NCBI GenBank assembly: GCA_958510875.1
Contig: OY294067.1
Location: 280,693,242 to 280,757,241 of the forward strand
Length of the DNA: 64,000 nucleotides
Direction: 5' to 3'
Origin: Endomychus coccineus
Lineage: Eukaryota; Arthropoda; Insecta; Coleoptera; Endomychidae
A program made the position numbers and the translations under genes. Under the pieces are notes generated by a model. The model saw only the letters and a list, made by a program, of their open reading frames with translations, was not told the origin of the DNA and searched no databases. Within the stretch, counting starts at the first letter, position 1. Each line of letters starts with the position of its first letter. Positions 33,936 to 45,092 of this stretch are shown piece after piece.

Positions 33936-36672
33936 CCCATGTTTTTATCAACAGAATAGTTCTTTCGATAGCATTCTGAAAATGCATAGATATAGTCTTT
34001 CCGTAAACCCAGCCACCCACATATTATGTCTGAGCGGAGTCGAGCAAGCCAAGCCCATCGTATTGAAGCGCGTTCTCCAAGTGCCACTGCATCAGCATCT
34101 CAAGGTCACTGGACGAAAAGACCACGTTATAGTAACGGTTCCTTCTCATTCCACCATCATTCCTGAGATTGTTCTCGCACGTGAAAATTCGCTCCACACC
34201 TACAAACACATCCTTCATATTTCCCCTCTGGGCTTTTGCGAATCTTCGAAACTCGCCGTCCTAGTTTCAAGTTACCGTTGTAAATTTATCATAGATGTTG
34301 TCTAATAATTTATATCTTCTTCATATATTTGTGAGAGCCATTCGAAGTCAATTAATTTTTCCGTGAGCGATTATAAAAAATCAATCGCTTAACATCCTAT
34401 ATCCTGAATTAAACAAGAAACTATTGATCTACAAGATTTATGAATGCAGACATTTGACCTACATCAACTCTTTGTTTAGGTGATTTCTTGAGTAGTTTTT
34501 GACCAAGCTATTTGCAAATTTTCCATTGATTATATTAATTATTATTCAAATATTTTCAAAACTAGTTTCATCAATATATATTACATTAAACGTGATTGCT
34601 GCTTCTTACATATGAGTGACACTTTCAACTAGACCATGTTATTTGTATTGTATGCTATAGCGCAGCTACCTTAAGGCAAGCTCGCCTTCGCTGAGGCCCA
34701 CTAAAGTCAAAATAAGAAATGCATTTTTTTATTTGCCTATTTTATTATTATTAGTTTATTTCGGTTTTTTTATTCGAAAGAAAATATACATCTTTTCCCT
34801 TATTTATCTAATAATCCCACTTTACCCCCTTATTTTGCATAGTAGAACATTAGCCTACCGATTACTACTGAATTTTTTAATTCTGACATACTGAACGAAT
34901 TCAAATTGAACTGTCAACCCTGGTCCAATTCAAACCCCGAATCCGCGATCATAATATTTCCTATGACACGCAAATCTGGTCACACTAGACTCAAAAATGT
35001 ATAGTTAGCTTAAGAATGCTATTTATTTTATTTTGTAAATATTTTTGTGAAAAATCTCGTCTTCCAGATGGATTCCGCGTCACAATAACACGACTTGATT
35101 CCGACGTTTCTCCAACCATTCCAGGTGGCATTGATATTTTTTGGCAGGTAACAATTGGGTAATTATGGAAAGTGTGTCTGGAATGAGAACATTGGTAAAG
35201 AGTGATTCGACGTAGAAGCTGACGAGCAAATCGCCTGGGACAACTTTTAGCATTGGTAGTTTTTCAATGAAAGGAATTTAGGATAAAACTGTTGGAATTA
35301 CCTACAAGAGATTTGAGAATAGATGACAGATATCGATACAAGTAGGGGATCCGATAGTGCTGACAATTTGGGATTTGGGGGTTGGGAGGCAAGAAGCTTA
35401 TTAAAACCAATAGAATCAGTTTCAGTTCAAGCCTCAAACCTGTCCTGAAGATGTCTAAGAGATCTATTGTCTCCGCTTCTGCCGCTTAGTCGCCCCAATG
35501 TTGCTCCAAACTTACAGCCTAGAGCTCTTAGGAAGTTCAGGATATTGGATGGCTTCAGGTTAAGTAAGCCTTCAGTGTTGGTACACAAATAACTTAAGTA
35601 TAAATAAAATCTGATATGCTTTAGGCTTTAGGTTTATAGTTGGGTAGACGGAATATTTAATTAAAGAGGAAGATACGATCATTAAATCAAACCCATTCTT
35701 TTAGTTTTGAGTTTTGTATAAAAACATACGTATTTCGTTACTCTTAAAATTGCTCACTTCCCTATGAACACAAGGTTTCACATCTGAAAGCATGAGACCA
35801 CATTCGAATAACCATTATCTCGTAGTGAACATTCGCATCATTCAGTGAATGAAAGTTATTTCATTTATTCAAATTTATTTTAATTTAATCATTTCCAATT
35901 CCTTGAACATACGATTCTAACCAGAACCATTCAACTGGATTTTAACTTTCTTGTTTAGAAGTAAATAAAACCCGCCTAACACAATTATACATGTAAAACG
36001 TATAAAACCAAAAAGTAAATATTCAAACTATTGGTTTGAATAAAACTGCCTTATCAGCAACAACATTCCATTGGATCTAGAGGTTGAGAGGTGTACGGAT
36101 TGTAGAGAATTCATTGGTGTACACTAATTATTTTCAGTTCAGTGAAGAAGGGAGTGGATATCTGCAAATATTGAGATCAATCTTATATAACATTCACATT
36201 TGCACTAATATGGGAAAATGCAATTATAAAGATATTAGAAAAATGATATAAAGATGGAAATTGTCACGAAGCTTCTTCCAGAATTTGCTCGGAGTTGACA
36301 GTCTTTGAATCTCTTCCGCAATATAAAAGTGGAATAGCGATGCAAAGAGCTTCCATTGCCTCAAGGTTTATAAGCAGCTGCTGATCGTGTTTTTCTGGAA
36401 CCTTGTGATGACACATATTTCAATGCATCCAAAATTCTATAGTCTCTTTGTCTGCCAATTCTGACTTACAAATACAAACGAATAGATCTAGATTTTTATC
36501 TGTGGCATTATTAACCACGATCCTGTAGATTAAAAAAAATAGATCTTAGTTCAAATTGGATTGTATTTCGAGCAGCTCAACAAAAACATCAGAGCCGCCT
36601 CAATAATGACTTGGCTTAAAACAGTAAGCCGAAACTAAGCGAAATTGTAATCTGATCCTTTGCTTTAGGGCA
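33936..36672. other. Intron with one GC-richer unidentified island
   Basis: 34010-34290 is richer in GC than its surroundings and open on both strands; I recognise no family. The rest (34300-36670) is AT-rich intron without supported features. Confidence 0.45.
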
Positions 36673-39451
36673 ATGGAGATACAGGTTTCAAAATGGAAGT
36701 TGTCTTCTGAAGTGTCCTTATCGGATCATAGACACATTCTATTTGATGTTGAATCTATTACACATGAGGTTCAAAGTTACAGGAATCCAAGGAACACCAA
36801 CTGGGGCCTCTATAAGGAAGAGCTAAGAGGTAGGCGTCTTATGCTTCCAACCTATCATCGAGAAGGAAGGGCGGACACAGAGGCAGTTTCGGGTCTTAGC
36901 TCCGCCACCATCTCTGCGTATGAAGCCAGCTGTGACCTTAGGTGAAGGAACGCTGGAGCAACAACGCCATGGTGGAGGAACACCGGAAAAAGGTGAAAAA
37001 TCTGTAATAAAGCTAAGAGATCTCAGGCAATCGCTGATTGGGATATGAAGCCAGCTGTGCCCTTAGGTGAAGGAACGCTGGAGGAACAACGCCATGGTGG
37101 AGGAACACCGGAAAAAGGTGAAAAATCTGTAATAAAGCTAAGAGATCTCAGGCAATCGCTGATTGGGATATGAAGCCAGCTGTGACCTTAGGTGAAGGAA
37201 CGCTGGAGGAACAACGCCATGGTGGAGGAACACCGGAAAAAGGTGAAAAATCTGTAATAAAGCTAAGAGATCTCAGGCAATCGCTGATTGGGATATGAAG
37301 CCAGCTGTGCCCTTAGGTGAAGGAACGCTGGAGGAACAACGCCATGGTGGAGGAACACCGGAAAAAGGTGAAAAATCTGTAATAAAGCTAAGAGATCTCA
37401 GGCAATCGCTGATTGGGATATGAAGCCAGCTGTGACCTTAGGTGAAGGAACGCTGGAGGAACAACGCCATGGTGGAGGAACACCGGAAAAAGGTGAAAAA
37501 TCTGTAATAAAGCTAAGAGATCTCAGGCAATCGCTGATTGGGATATGAAGCCAGCTGTGCCCTTAGGTGAAGGAACGCTGGAGGAACAACGCCATGGTGG
37601 AGGAACACCGGAAAAAGGTGAAAAATCTGTAATAAAGCTAAGAGATCTCAGGCAATCGCTGATTGGGATATGAAGCCAGCTGTGACCTTAGGTGAAGGAA
37701 CGCTGGAGGAACAACGCCATGGTGGAGGAACACCGGAAAAAGGTGAAAAATCTGTAATAAAGCTAAGAGATCTCAGGCAATCGCTGATTGGGATATGAAG
37801 CCAGCTGTGACCTTAGGTGAAGGAACGCTGGAGGAACAACGCCATGGTGGAGGAACACCGGAAAAAGGTGAAAAATCTGTAATAAAGCTAAGAGATCTCA
37901 GGCAATCGCTGATTGGGATATGAAGCCAGCTGTGACCTTAGGTGAAGGAACGCTGGAGGAACAACGCCATGGTGGAGGAACACCGGAAAAAGGTGAAAAA
38001 TCTGTAATAAAGCTAAGAGATCTCAGGCAATCGCTGATTGGGAAAGCTATAAAGCAGTCCAAAAGAGACTATAAAAAAGCATTGAGACCGTCAAAACGAG
38101 ATACTTGGCAGACTTTCCGCGGGGATATCAACAAGATGCCCTCTGCAGCAATACTCTGCAAAGTCCTTTCAAAAGATTATAGAGCCAGAATTGGATCGAT
38201 GATTCTTCCGAGTGGTGAGTACGGCCACGTCTCCGGGGGAGACACTGAGACTACTAGTGTCGGTTCATTTTCCTGACTCTGGAGACAGAGATCTGGCAAC
38301 CGAAAGAGTCGATGGACAGGGTGACCGTTGTAATGGTGACTTTCGTTTCTCCTATGACATTGTCAATTAGGGCAATCATCATCAAGCTATTGGTGAAAAT
38401 CTTCCGATTTTGCATAGCCACTGGCTTTATTCCAAAGCTATGGCGCGCAGTGAAAATCGTGTTCATTCCAAAGACGGGTAAAACTGATTATAGCCAAGCG
38501 AAGGCATTCCGCCCTTTTAGTCTAACCTCATTCCTATTAAAGGCAATGAAGAGACTGATTGACAGACACTTGAGGTGCTCCACTGAAGGCAAATCCCTTA
38601 CACTGTCGCCTACCAAGCTGGACTCTTGACTGAAACGGCCTTGCATCATCTAATCACACGAATAGATGGTGCTATGGCCGGAGAGGAACAAGCCCTGGGG
38701 TTATTTATGGACATAGAAGGGGCATTTGATAACACGACCGTCTAGTCTATCTTCTCATACGCGTACAATAAAGGAGCAACATAACAGATGCGTTGTACAA
38801 ACCACCGCTACAAAAGGCTGTCAACAGGTAGGTGTCCTATCTCCGATTCTGTGGTGTCTCGTAGTCAGTGTCCCTGGACACAGCGGAGTTAAAGGAAACG
38901 AAATGGTCAACTCCCTGGTCAGGCGTGGGTCGACTGGAGCCAATGGTCGCTTTATCCAATTGCGTGGGGTGTCCCGTCCTTCTAGGTTAACTGAACAAAG
39001 AATGGTCTGAACTGTGGCGAGAAAAACCACGTGTGAGGCAGGTCAAGCTCTTCATCAAAGAGTTTGTGCCTAGGCTCTCAAAGAAACTCCTTTCTGTGAA
39101 CAGAAGGGGCATCAGAGAGATGACTCGAATCCTAACCGGTAACTGTCGACTTAACAAACACCTTCATACTGTGGGCATCGAAGATATGTAGGAAATGCAG
39201 AGGCGGAAAAACTGCCACTCACTGCACTCCTGTTGGAATGCCCTGCATTGACATCCCTCAGGCACTGTCGCTTCGGAGAATCAAAACTGCTCCTAAAAGA
39301 TCTTATGGAATCCAGCGTTGGCAATATTCTGAGTTTCTGGCGGGCCACAAACCTGCTAGAATAGTATAGGCTTCTGACAACAATGGGCCAAACTAAGGGG
39401 CTAAGTGCATTTGGGAGGTCAGCCCCCTCTCGTCAAAGGATGATGATGATT
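36673..39451 (+). mobile_element. LINE A copy 3, containing a tandem array
   Basis: Begins in the C-terminal part of the apurinic endonuclease domain (SLSDHRHILFDV, with the Ser-Asp-His signature), continues to the Trp-rich TPWW region where the 125-bp array starts, resumes after 38045 with KQSKRDYKKALR and RT pieces (VKIVFIPKTGKTDY, FRPFSLTSFLLKAM, MDIEGAFDNT, VGVLSPILWCLVV), the RNase H end (VPGHSGVKGNEMVNSLVRRG) and the Cys-His tail. It ends with GATGATGATGAT at about 39440. Heavily frame-broken and internally deleted. Confidence 0.85.
36921..38045 (+). repeat. Nine-copy 125-bp tandem array within LINE A
   Basis: Units start (TGAAGCCAGCTGTG) at 36921, 37046, 37171, 37296, 37421, 37546, 37671, 37796 and 37921, exactly 125 bp apart and nearly identical. 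One diagnostic site after CTGTG reads ACC in units 1, 3, 5, 7, 8, 9 and CCC in units 2, 4, 6. Unit 1 also differs by GGAGCA for GGAGGA. As 125 is not a multiple of 3, each copy shifts the reading frame. The unit comes from the LINE segment encoding the TPWW region. Confidence 0.95.
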
Positions 39452-39779
39452 AAGCGAAATTGTGCTTTTTTAACATCCAGCATACTAATAATAGTTTCGT
39501 TTTGATATAATGGAAATGGAAGAATAATGTTTCAGTACAGATCGTCAGAATCAAAATTAATATGATGAGTTATCAAATAACACATACTTCATTACTAGGG
39601 TTCCGTACCCAAACAAGAAACCCCAATATATATTTTTCGATACAGGGATCCGTTTACGAAATATTCAGCTCTAAACTGATTTTGCTGTTGTTTCTTTTTT
39701 GTTAGAGTTACGTGCTCCTTTCCCCTACCAGCTAAACCGCTATTTTTGAGTACCTGAAAGTATTCGCAATAATAGTATG

Positions 39780-39846
39780 CAATGTATACAGATTGACTAA
39801 TCAGAGGTGTACAATGTTTACAGATTGACTAATCAGAGGTGTATAG
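39780..39846 (+). repeat. Short tandem duplication (~37-bp unit, two copies)
   Basis: TACAGATTGACTAATCAGAGG occurs twice, preceded each time by CAATGT(A/T). No associated element recognised. Confidence 0.8.
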
Positions 39847-40410
39847 GAGTCTTGTTTTTAGAATTTTCCTTGCGACGATGGATTATATCATCCCTTTTTT
39901 AGTTATCGTCATATATGGGTACATTATTGCTTAAATCTAGATACGGTTATAGCCGTACTGACTAATCCATACACTGCGCGTGGTCCAAATAGATACGTCA
40001 CTGAATTATCAACCAAAACATCATATTATGTTCCCAGAATGTTAGAACTGAAAGTTTACCTTCAATTTCTTTACCTACTGTTGTCGTAAAGATAAGGCGA
40101 AGATAAGACAAGACCCTTACAACCGGATAGGAATATTAACAATACTGTTGAACATGACATGCTCCAGATGAGCTATTCATGATCTTTTTCAGATTTAAGT
40201 GTCTAGTCAATAAACAAAATGTTGAATTCGCAATACGTCATTGTGTTTCTATGCTTGGTGCTGAAAATTTAGTGAGCACACACCAGCCAAAGTTAAAGAC
40301 ACTCGCACGAAAATATAATTAAGTGCTCTAAGTAAACTGTGTCAACAATTGAATAATGTAACAATATCATGATTACACTTTGTGAAGTGAGGGTTTTCCC
40401 TATGCTTATA

Positions 40411-40532
40411 ACCTCCAAACCTTCAAGAAAAATAAAAATGCCTACCTCCTCTCTCAACATCATTCTACCGCTGGCTGACACGATGTTCTTCGAACATTAT
40501 AGACTTCCCTCTCGTGTAGTCAAAGAGTAGAA
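40411..40532 (+). pseudogene. LINE B copy 2: 3' terminal scrap
   Basis: Encodes the last residues of LINE B: SSLNIILPLADTMFFEHYRL then PSRVVK and a stop, matching the C-terminus at 19.65 kb (TMFFEHYKFPSRVVKI). An A-rich tract follows. Confidence 0.75.
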
Positions 40533-41298
40533 AAAAAGAGTTGCGGTTTTAATTAAGGGCTGTGCCCAGTATACAAATACGGTTTGAAGGTGCATCTTTG
40601 GCTAGTGCCCATATTAGCCACAGAATTAAAATTACAGGTAGTATGGTGCCATAGACTTATTAACCAAAGAAGACGAAACATCTCATTCATAAAACTCCAT
40701 TTGACTTGTCGCAATGATTACATGAAGTATGACAAAGAAAACCAACGGACCTCTTTGTCGCCGAGTCATAATTACTCCTTTTTGGCAACGCTGTAACTAT
40801 GATTGAAAACTTGGTACCACTTGTGAGGCAACACGGCTTCGAAATAGCTACGAGAAATACGGAAGCTGTCAAATTGAGTAGTACAGAACCAAGTCCCCAT
40901 TCATAAAAAGTGCGCGGCGTTGTCGCTTTCTGAACAAATGATGCAATGGAATGGAATACCTAGTTCTATATCTAAAAATTTTAATATTCTATAATTCGAT
41001 TGTGTATTCCAGGTTACCATAAATTATGGAATATTTTTCAGAGAAAACGACATTTCAACAGTATTGCTTCTAATATAACCAATAAATAATGCTATGGACT
41101 ATGGCTAATAATAATTACAAATCTCAATCCGGCACACAGAACAACTAATCCGGTAACAGCACATTCCATACGGCCATACTTGTAATATACAGCGGTGTGA
41201 GTGGCCCGAAATTTGGCAATGTCTGATCGTGTTTAAATGTAAACAATTCTGTCTCCTTAGGATAATAGGTCTATGTATGGTGCCCAGTTTACATCCGA

Positions 41299-41337
41299 CT
41301 GAGAGAGGATCATTCGCGATTCAAGCTCATCAAATTC
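41299..41337 (-). pseudogene. Decayed duplicate of the end of Pkn HR1a exon
   Basis: Minus strand encodes EFDELESRMILSQ, matching ELSELESQIILSQ of the HR1a exon (41527-41857). Over 39 aligned bases I count 8 differences. It lies in the downstream intron, same orientation. No upstream acceptor AG was found beside it; a weak GTAAAC donor-like site follows a few codons later. Most likely a partial exon duplication that decayed. Confidence 0.5.
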
Positions 41338-41526
41338 CTTACCGAATTGCAATTATAATAATGATCGTTGACACGATTATTGAAAACTATGATGATGAAA
41401 GGCAGTTGACAAATTCGAAACCGTAGAGCATAATGCGTTTCGAGATACGTGAAATCAGGCCATTTTATAGAAATGTTCCTGTTATGGCCAAAATTTGGCT
41501 AGTCAAATAGTATTCAAGACACTTAC

Positions 41527-41857
41527 CTCCATTGATAGATAATATAGAAGGTGTGCTGCTTCCCTGGGAGAGGATGATCTGCGATTCAAGCTCGCTAAGT
41601 TCATTTTTGAGTTCCGTCAATTTCCAATTAGAATTTTTCACAATGGTAGCGACGTGACTGAGCGATTTTCGGTCAGTCGCGACACCCCTCAATTTCTCCG
41701 CTCCCTCTTTGATCTTCAATTCCTTCCGTATCTCCCTTCTTATTATTTCCTTAAGTTCCTCCAACTTATAAGGCAACTGCGAATCCGACAGGTTTTCAGT
41801 TTGCACTCCATATTTGTGGGAGAGTTCATACAAAACAGGGTGCTTGATGTAGTCACC
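41527..41857 (-). CDS. Pkn: Pkn exon 2: HR1a repeat
   Basis: Second coding exon of protein kinase N (331 nt, phase 0 in, phase 1 out), residues about 8-118. The acceptor is TTGTTTTCAG and the donor is G|GTAAGT. The product opens with GDYIKHPVLYELSHKYGVQ and continues as the charged antiparallel coiled coil of HR1a, including RREIRKELKIKEGAEKLR, the most conserved segment of the family. HR1 repeats bind GTP-loaded Rho/Rac and relieve kinase autoinhibition (family knowledge). The tail is a serine-rich linker to the next repeat. A degenerate copy of the end of this exon lies about 200 bp downstream at 41299-41337. Confidence 0.95.
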
Positions 41858-42711
41858 CTGAAAACAAAAATATAAAGTATGAGTTATTGGAAATTTTACC
41901 ATAAGAGAATAATTTCATTATAAATGAACAAGAATACTTTAATATATATTAAAAACAGAAAATGCAAGTTTTTTATCATTATTAATGGAAGTAAGAACCA
42001 GTGTGGTTCCTGTACCCCTAGGCCAAAGACCGTTGGACCCCTTATCATCACCAAGCATCCAAATAAATGAGTGGTTAACGACCTTAAGAGGAGTCAAATA
42101 TTTATATGAAATCCTCAATATCCAGTGAAGCAGTTTCCGCAATGGACCTTCCATAATCGTCCATATAGCAAAGGATGTTGTCGTTCGAGAGAAACAACAA
42201 TAGAACCTTTCCATCGACTGATACATCTCGCACTTTTCAGTTTTCTGTTTTAATTCGAATAAAATGTTTGAACGTTGAAGATCATTATGAACGTTGTGTA
42301 TATTGTAACATCAGATTGTTGATAAGCGCTATTTTTTTCTTTTTCAATGTCTTAGTTGCATAATAATTGTTGATGCTAATGTAATTATTAGTAGCTATTG
42401 ATTGTCTTGCACTCAATTAATTAAACATTGTGTAAGGTCAATAGACACGTTGCCGAATAAAATTTATTCTCAAGGCCAATGCATATTAAGCAGGGTTATT
42501 ATCAATGACTGCCAGACTTTGTTATTATCCAACAATTGACTTCAATTTATTTTCGTAACGAAGAATTAAATAATTACGTCATGTAATTAATAATAGAACA
42601 GACACATTAATAAATGAATAATATATCCGTAGCAATAGTTGAGAGAATATAGAATTAAATATGTAGATACTATAATATTAATTAGATGTTTGGAAAGAAT
42701 TATGCCTACTT
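41858..42711. other. Intron upstream of Pkn exon 2
   Basis: A 95-codon minus-strand open frame at 41939-42226 has no recognised similarity. Otherwise AT-rich. Confidence 0.45.
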
Positions 42712-43248
42712 ATGGATAATATTATAGATTTAATTTTGTTTGTTCTCAACAAATCTTTTGATGTTCGTATTTCGAACATATCCGTTGAGTATGACCCTGA
42801 ACTATGTTTGTCGCAATTTCTCATTATACACGATCCGTCACCGAGAAAGAATCGAATTTCATTCGAAACAATAACTTGTTCTACTTGTTTCTAAAGTTGT
42901 TCTCTAGTACAACGGTTTTGAAATAAAATTAATCACCACTGCCTAACTATTTTTTAAATGTATTTCATTTGAAAACAGTTGTAAAATCAGCGTAGGCGAG
43001 ATTACATGAGATTTTACTTTTTCACTCGTGTACAAAATTTGTTAATTTTCAATTTGCTGCAACATAACATGTGTTTAAAAGTTGTTTATCCAATGAAGGC
43101 CATTTCGAATTATCACGATGTTCGTAAAAAGATATCATCAATGACTAGTGATGAATTTTGCCATTGTTTAGAAAGGAAATCTTGCTACGAACATGTTCCT
43201 CTCTTGATTCATTTTTCGAAGACATGTTTCCAGGATAGAATTGAATAG
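42712..43248 (+). other. Unassigned coding-like relic
   Basis: Two segments in the same frame (42712-42894 and 43006-43248), separated by several stops, have unusually protein-like composition for this AT-rich intron, e.g. RISNISVEYDPELCLSQFLI and DEFCHCLERKSCYEHVPLL. The second ends in a stop at 43246-43248. I recognise no family. It may be a remnant of a mobile element adjacent to the Helitron-like endonuclease, or an unrelated relic, or chance. Confidence 0.25.
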
Positions 43249-43444
43249 AAAAGTTGTATATATACAAAGTATTTAGTGAGATTTCTGAAACATCACTATG
43301 TGCGCGATTTTTTTTTTTTGATATTAATTCAAGTTACACTTTTTGAGCGTGGTGACCGATAAGAAAACATTTTTTTTCTTTTATTGAATAAATGAGAAGT
43401 TAATATCGTTTAAAATATTTTTATTATCTTACAATACATGTAGG

Positions 43445-44056
43445 TTATTCAGGAATTTTTATCATTGAAACTATAGGTTTATGGTAACTGAAATAAGAAA
43501 CATAAGTTTGAGACTTGATATCCTCTAAATATCTGGAAAATACCGCGTCAATGGTGGTCCCATATTTTGTTGCGGATTCTTGTGGAAAATTATTCATCTT
43601 CAAATTCAATTTTTCCGAAAGAAAAGTTGTCAACCGCTCTGATTTTTTATCAGCGAAGTTGATGTTGAAATCGCCAGCCAAGATAAGTGGAAATTTATTA
43701 CCATTTGTACCAAGTATTTTCGACCCTTCTTCACTGTACTCCAGTAAAGTGCGATGAATAAAATGCTCTACCTCGTCCAATTTTGGATTCGGAGAAATGT
43801 TAATTGCTACCATGACTATGTGTAGGCCATTTCTAAGTTTGCATAAGCACGCACAAATATCTCCAACAAATGAGCGCCTAACATTAACATCGCTAACGTG
43901 TGCAATATTTATTTCAATATTCGGAGTCATAATATTAGTAACATTATTATTATTTTGGTAAATAGCTACCCCACCTTTTGGAACAGTATCTACAACAGTA
44001 TATATATATATACCTACATGTATACTTACGGGGCGCACATGCGGTGAGTGTGGCAT
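43445..44056 (-). pseudogene. Endonuclease/exonuclease/phosphatase domain, Helitron- or LINE-like fragment
   Basis: A 203-codon open frame on the minus strand. From about residue 26: KGGVAIYQN, then ICACLCKLRNGLHIVMVAINISP, LILAGDFNIN (GDFN metal-binding motif), TKYGTTIDAVFSR (catalytic Asp) and SYFSYHKPIVSMI (terminal His), the order of an EEP nuclease. The 'TTIDAVFSRYLE...VSYFSYHKP' wording resembles the endonuclease attached to animal Helitron2-type PIF1 helicases more than LINE endonucleases; this assignment is from memory. The first about 25 residues are probably not part of it. No helicase was found nearby. Confidence 0.65.
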
Positions 44057-44439
44057 TATAAAGATATGATAGATACCTATACACCTATATACTTTCTCAC
44101 AAACAGCTGCTTACGTATTCGTCCGATTTCGGAGCAGCTCGTCTTGATCCGTGCGAGCTTCGTACAGTCGTACCATATACATATACGTTAAGCGAACGCT
44201 CGGCCGAGCCACATGGTAGGCGTAGTGGGGGTGTTAGGTTTTATTTTCGTTACGGAATTTCTTGATTCGGTCGCCGCGCTCAAAGCCCGCGATAAAAGCT
44301 ATGCAATAGCTTAATTACTTTCATTATTTTATGCACTTATATTATTATAAGTGAGTGGAGTGATCACAAGGGACACCCAAATATCCAAAGTGCATATTTT
44401 GCATATTTACCATATTAAATGCATTTTTTTCAATATTTG
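44057..44439. other. CpG-rich patch in Pkn intron 1
   Basis: 44100-44290 is rich in CpG (GCGAACGCTCGGCCGAGCC, CGGTCGCCGCGCTC) and could be an internal promoter or part of the neighbouring mobile element. No gene. Confidence 0.35.
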
Positions 44440-44740
44440 CACGTCTCCTTAATAAATAGCATTTGGTGAATAATGGAAAGAGTTTTGAGCTAAAGGGTTC
44501 AAGAAAAATAATTTTTGTGAGCCCCCCTCCCTATCATTCAGAAGATGAAGGGAATGTGAGCCTGAATTAATACAAATTTTCCCCAGGTTATTTACACTTT
44601 CATACAAACTTGCTGTGTGTCTGGAAGACAACTATGTCTTTCCAGCCGGGACAGCTAAAGTTCAACCAATTCCAAAAAAGGAAAGAAGACCCTTCCTAAT
44701 AATTATAGATCCATTACACTATTATCTGTGATCTGTGATA
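44440..44740 (+). pseudogene. LINE B copy 3: segment before RT
   Basis: + strand relic: GSQ-KLFF region, then ELIQIFPRLFTLSYKLAVCLE, FPAGTAKVQPIPKKERRP and NNYRSITLLSVI-like residues after a frameshift: the lead-in to the RT domain of Jockey-type LINEs. It matches the 20.6 kb part of LINE B, and breaks off at about 44740 where a different LINE follows. Confidence 0.68.
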
Positions 44741-44747
44741 GTTAGAC

Positions 44748-45092
44748 CTTCACCAAAGTCCTGTAGGGTTCTCTGATTTACGGCCCATTAGTAGAATATG
44801 GGCTTTGTGTAAGGTTTTGGAGAAGGTCATATCCGCTCAGTTATATAAGTATGTTGTCGAGAATGAGATAATAACATATTCACAGTCTGGTTTCAGAAAG
44901 GGTCTTAATATGACTGATAACATCATGAGAGCACTTAACTGCGGAAGTGCCACTGTTTTGACATTGTTGGACTTCTCCAACACCTTTGATACCATTGATC
45001 ATGGCCTCATGATTGCGAAGTTGAGGTATTACGGTCTTGATAACACATCCTGTAGCTTTTTCTCATCATATCTGGGGGGTCGCAGGTAGATA
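44748..45092 (+). pseudogene. LINE C: RT fragment (CR1/Jockey-like)
   Basis: Reads SDLRPIS-like residues, CKVLEKVISAQLYKYVVENEI, SQSGFRKGLNMTDNIMRAL, then LTLLDFSNTFDTIDHGLMIAKLRYYGL with the motif A Asp of RT, and FFSSYLGGRR, where it ends abruptly in TAGATAGATAGAT. The residue after FS is N where K is usual. Sequence differs from LINE A and B. Confidence 0.8.

Noticed and set aside
33838..34305. 155-codon + strand open frame
   Set aside because: Starts within the ribozyme repeat and has no recognisable domain; only its GC-richer part is noted.
36921..38045. Nine direct repeats considered as a CRISPR array
   Set aside because: Units are 125 bp with no unique spacers, in a eukaryotic LINE.
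41939..42226. Minus-strand open frame of 95 codons; another frame shows a CYMDDYG resembling the RT YxDD box
   Set aside because: Surrounding residues do not match any RT, and the frame with the motif has stops on both sides.
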